Assembly: GCA_027483005.1 (NCBI GenBank)
Contig: JAIXVN010000241.1
Coordinates: 1 to 6,743 of the forward strand
DNA from: Verrucomicrobiaceae bacterium
Lineage (GTDB): Bacteria > Verrucomicrobiota > Verrucomicrobiia > Verrucomicrobiales > Akkermansiaceae
DNA: 6,743 nucleotides
Direction of reading: 5' to 3'
The notes under the pieces were generated by a model that was not told the DNA's origin, made no database searches, and saw only the letters and a program-made list of their open reading frames with translations. How positions within the stretch are numbered: the stretch's first letter is position 1; each line of letters starts with the position of its first letter. Positions 4,691 through 6,743 of the stretch are shown here, one piece after another. A program made the position numbers and the translations under genes.

Positions 4691-6476
4691 CCGAAATCGT
4701 CCAGGCCTTGAAGTCCCAGGTGCGGGTCTTTCCCTCGACTGTTAGAGTGATCGGCCCGGCGGTGGGTTGCTGGGTGTTGGTGGTTTGGAGGAGGGGAAAG
4801 GCGCTGTAGTCGAGTGGCTTTCCGTTGAGCTTGCACTGATCCTTGAGCTTCTCGGGCAGGGGCTTCCAGGTGAGGTCGAGAGTCTGGCCCTTGAGGTTCT
4901 TGAAGACGAGTCGCGGCGGCGCGCTGGTCGTGCTGGCGGTGACGCGGGTGCGGGATTTGAGGACGTCGGCGAACTTTTTCAGCTCGGCTTCCGGGCCACC
5001 GCCGGCGAAGGGTGCGAGCGGGCTGGTTTCGAGGATCCAGCCACCGCGTTTGGCGTCGCAGCGGAGAAGATCGAGCTTTTCTCGGGTGTTGGGCTTGTCC
5101 CACTTCGAGGGCTCGGTGAAGCGGAAGGCGAAGAGCATCGAGCCGCCGTGGCAGAGGACCCAGCCGTCCTGTTCCTTCCGCAGGACGATGGCTCCGGTGG
5201 TGGTGAACGGGGCGCGACTGATCCAGAATCCGTAGTCATCCGGCACATCATAGACCCCGACGAGCGTGCCCTCGTGCTGCATCGTCTGGCAGTAGGGATT
5301 TTCCCCGTAGGCGAAGGCGTTGCCGATCTTCTCATTCGGCCGACGCCGGTTTTCCTGAAGGACGGTGAAGGTGCTCGCGTGTTTGGGGCTTTCCCATTTC
5401 ATCATCGTGCGACGGCATTCCTTGAAGAGGAACGAGCTGAAGGGAGACTCGTCCTCACGTTGGCTGGCGAGGCCGTATCCCTTGGTGAACCAGGCCATTT
5501 TCCGCACGATCTCGCCGTGGCTCGGCCAAATGTGGTTGGCCAGAACCGTGCGCTCTTCCGGCAAGGAGGCCTGCCAGCGACCGAGAAAAGCGGAGTCGAG
5601 CGCCTTTCCCGGGTGGGCCAGCCAGTAGGCCTGCGGGGCGGAGGCGAGATTGAAGGGTTGGCGCGATCCGTAGAGCAGGAAGGCCATGCCGCTGGTGGGC
5701 GAGGACGCGTGCGGGCTGAGGTTGAGCGAGCCCCAATACTTGCCGCGACCAGCGGTGCTGATGTGGTAGCCCTCGTGCCAGTGCGCACCGGTGTGGATGA
5801 GCATGAAATCGAGCGTCATCCTCGCCGCCTTGGCGAGTTCGGGGTCCTTGCTGAACTCGGCGACCATGCGGGTCGGGCCGAAGTCGGTGCCGTAGTAAAC
5901 CGGGGCATCATACTCGCTGGCGTTGCGGTTGCAGGTCTCCGCAAACTGCCGCATGAGATAGCCGCGACAGAGCGACATGATCTTCTTCGAGTCGTTTCCG
6001 GAAAGGTCCTTGAGGTCCGGCCATTCCTGGGCCGCGAGGTAACCGGCCCCGCCACGCATGAGCTCGTAGTTGAGGGAAACGCCGATCGGTTTCGAGTAGT
6101 TCCAGTTCACGGCGATGCGCTTGATCTTGTCGCGCATCGCCGGGGTGAAGGCTTCCTTTTTCAGATGATAGGCGTGCACGACCGCATGCAGGTTGAAAGG
6201 GTCGGTCCGGGCCTTGATCGTGGCATCGAGCATCTTGTCGATCGAGAGGCGGGTGCCCTCCGGATCGACTCCGAGTTGCAAGCGAGCGGCGTAGTAGGGC
6301 ATCGCCTCCTTCGGGAAATTCGGGTTGTTAGGTTTCGCCGCCGCGAGGTAGCGGATGAAGGTCGAGCTGCGCTCCGAGTACGAGGTCCCGGCATTCAAAG
6401 GCGAAGGCTCGTCGGCGAGCAGGGTGGTGGAGAAGGCAGCTGTTAGAAAGAGCCCGCGAATCATCTGCGCAATCAT
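4683..6476 (-). CDS. Exported protein resembling alpha/alpha-toroid polysaccharide lyases
   Basis: The product is 597 residues. The start is ATG 6476; the ATG four codons later (6464) is equally possible and gives a neater signal peptide, MIRGLFLTAAFSTTLLA, cut before DEPSP. No ribosome binding site is evident for either. Residues about 35-360 are rich in regular helices with aromatic and histidine clusters, such as SEYDAPVYYGTDFGPTRMV (about 187-205) and HTGAHWHEGYH (about 228-238), as in an alpha/alpha toroid. From about 365 the chain turns to beta strands, with YGENPYCQTMQHEGTLVGVY (about 390-409), VLCHGGSMLFAFRF and a C-terminal ITLTVEGKTRTWDFKAW. This order of a helical toroid followed by a beta-sandwich is that of heparinase II/III- and alginate-lyase-like enzymes that cleave acidic polysaccharides. 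The family is not firmly identified and catalytic residues are not assigned. It follows eutC by 42 bases. Confidence 0.72.
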   Translation of the reverse strand: MIAQMIRGLFLTAAFSTTLLADEPSPLNAGTSYSERSSTFIRYLAAAKPNNPNFPKEAMPYYAARLQLGVDPEGTRLSIDKMLDATIKARTDPFNLHAVVHAYHLKKEAFTPAMRDKIKRIAVNWNYSKPIGVSLNYELMRGGAGYLAAQEWPDLKDLSGNDSKKIMSLCRGYLMRQFAETCNRNASEYDAPVYYGTDFGPTRMVAEFSKDPELAKAARMTLDFMLIHTGAHWHEGYHISTAGRGKYWGSLNLSPHASSPTSGMAFLLYGSRQPFNLASAPQAYWLAHPGKALDSAFLGRWQASLPEERTVLANHIWPSHGEIVRKMAWFTKGYGLASQREDESPFSSFLFKECRRTMMKWESPKHASTFTVLQENRRRPNEKIGNAFAYGENPYCQTMQHEGTLVGVYDVPDDYGFWISRAPFTTTGAIVLRKEQDGWVLCHGGSMLFAFRFTEPSKWDKPNTREKLDLLRCDAKRGGWILETSPLAPFAGGGPEAELKKFADVLKSRTRVTASTTSAPPRLVFKNLKGQTLDLTWKPLPEKLKDQCKLNGKPLDYSAFPLLQTTNTQQPTAGPITLTVEGKTRTWDFKAWTISDR

Positions 6477-6518
6477 GAGAGAAGTTGTCTGGATTACGCG
6501 GACCTGACCAGAAAACCT

Positions 6519-6743
6519 TCAGCCGTTTTCCGTGAGGTTTGCCGGAGGTCCCGATCCCTCATCCTTCAGCCCCACTCCACTGATCGCGTTCTGGCGCGAG
6601 GCGCAGAGGAGCTGATGCAGGCGGAAGGCGGCGGCATCGGGAGGCAGGCCTTCGGGGCGGATGTTCGAGACGCAGTTGCGATCGGCATCGGTGAGGCCGG
6701 GACGGGGTCGATGGGTGAAGTAGGCCCCGAGGCTGTCCGGCGA
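6519..6743 (-). CDS. eutC: Ethanolamine ammonia-lyase small subunit EutC, C-terminal end (partial)
   Basis: The minus-strand frame is open from the window edge to TGA at 6521-6519, giving 74 residues. SPDSLGAYFTHRPRPGLTDA, DRNCVSNIRPEGLPPDAAA and ISGVGLKDEG match the end of EutC, where the family has ESLGxY, DRxCxSNI and SGxxLKD. EutC pairs with EutB to form the adenosylcobalamin-dependent enzyme that splits ethanolamine into acetaldehyde and ammonia. The conserved cysteine-containing RNCVSNI segment is present. The last dozen residues (GSGPPANLTENG) extend beyond the usual end and are probably unstructured. In most genomes eutB lies directly upstream, which here would be beyond the right edge. 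Confidence 0.88.
   Translation of the reverse strand, partial: SPDSLGAYFTHRPRPGLTDADRNCVSNIRPEGLPPDAAAFRLHQLLCASRQNAISGVGLKDEGSGPPANLTENG

Noticed and set aside
4162..5103. Minus-strand frame of 313 codons
   Set aside because: Its first part is a shadow of the exported-protein gene, rich in Arg, Pro and His. The rest crosses the non-coding repeat tract.
4767..6446. Long open frame of 559 codons on the plus strand opposite the exported-protein gene
   Set aside because: It is antisense to a gene with a signal peptide and a plausible domain layout. Its translation is dominated by Gly, Val, Glu, Leu and Arg with no folded-domain pattern, as expected from a high-GC shadow frame.
1..6743. CRISPR array, tRNA or rRNA gene, toxin-antitoxin pair, prophage or defence island
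   Set aside because: No regularly spaced direct repeats, no cloverleaf or rRNA-like stretch, and no pair of small genes with the usual layout were seen on either strand.
1..6743. Shared cobalamin theme: QueG and EutC both belong to cobalamin-dependent enzymes
   Set aside because: They lie at opposite ends and on opposite strands, with unrelated genes between them and no sign of a cobalamin riboswitch, so the link is probably coincidence.

Overview
The window looks like chromosomal DNA from a member of the Verrucomicrobiota. This is inferred from the mix of high-GC, conserved housekeeping genes with secreted proteins and with intergenic tracts full of decayed, palindromic interspersed repeats; no rRNA or other marker is present to prove it. 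Most of the window is coded on the minus strand.

Layout from left to right. (1) The last 37 codons of a probable queG (epoxyqueuosine reductase) on the plus strand, closed by a strong hairpin. (2) A gene-poor tract of about 360 bases holding a degenerate repeat. (3) A plus-strand, AT-rich, unrecognised gene for a membrane-anchored protein (518-1273), followed by a second repeat-like stretch and a rho-independent terminator. (4) A minus-strand block: a secreted protein with an N-terminal CxxC pair (4127-3060), then prfB for peptide chain release factor 2 (2991-1851), which needs a +1 programmed frameshift, then a small PUR-alpha-like (DUF3276) nucleic-acid-binding protein (1667-1458). A long AT-rich palindrome lies between prfB and the PUR gene. 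(5) A non-coding, repeat-rich tract (about 4160-4680) with what looks like a transposase fragment. (6) On the minus strand, a 597-residue exported protein that resembles alpha/alpha-toroid polysaccharide lyases (6476-4683), preceded by the C-terminal 74 residues of eutC, the small subunit of ethanolamine ammonia-lyase, running off the right edge.

The genes do not form one obvious pathway. prfB and its two minus-strand neighbours may be co-transcribed in part, but the 183-base spacer with the palindrome argues that the PUR gene is at least partly separate. eutC and the exported protein are 42 bases apart and could share a transcript. I found no CRISPR array, tRNA, rRNA, phage or defence system, and no clear previously undescribed system. 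The strongest points for a second look are the prfB recoding site, the 32-base-arm palindrome, and the AT-rich orphan gene set between two repeat-like stretches.
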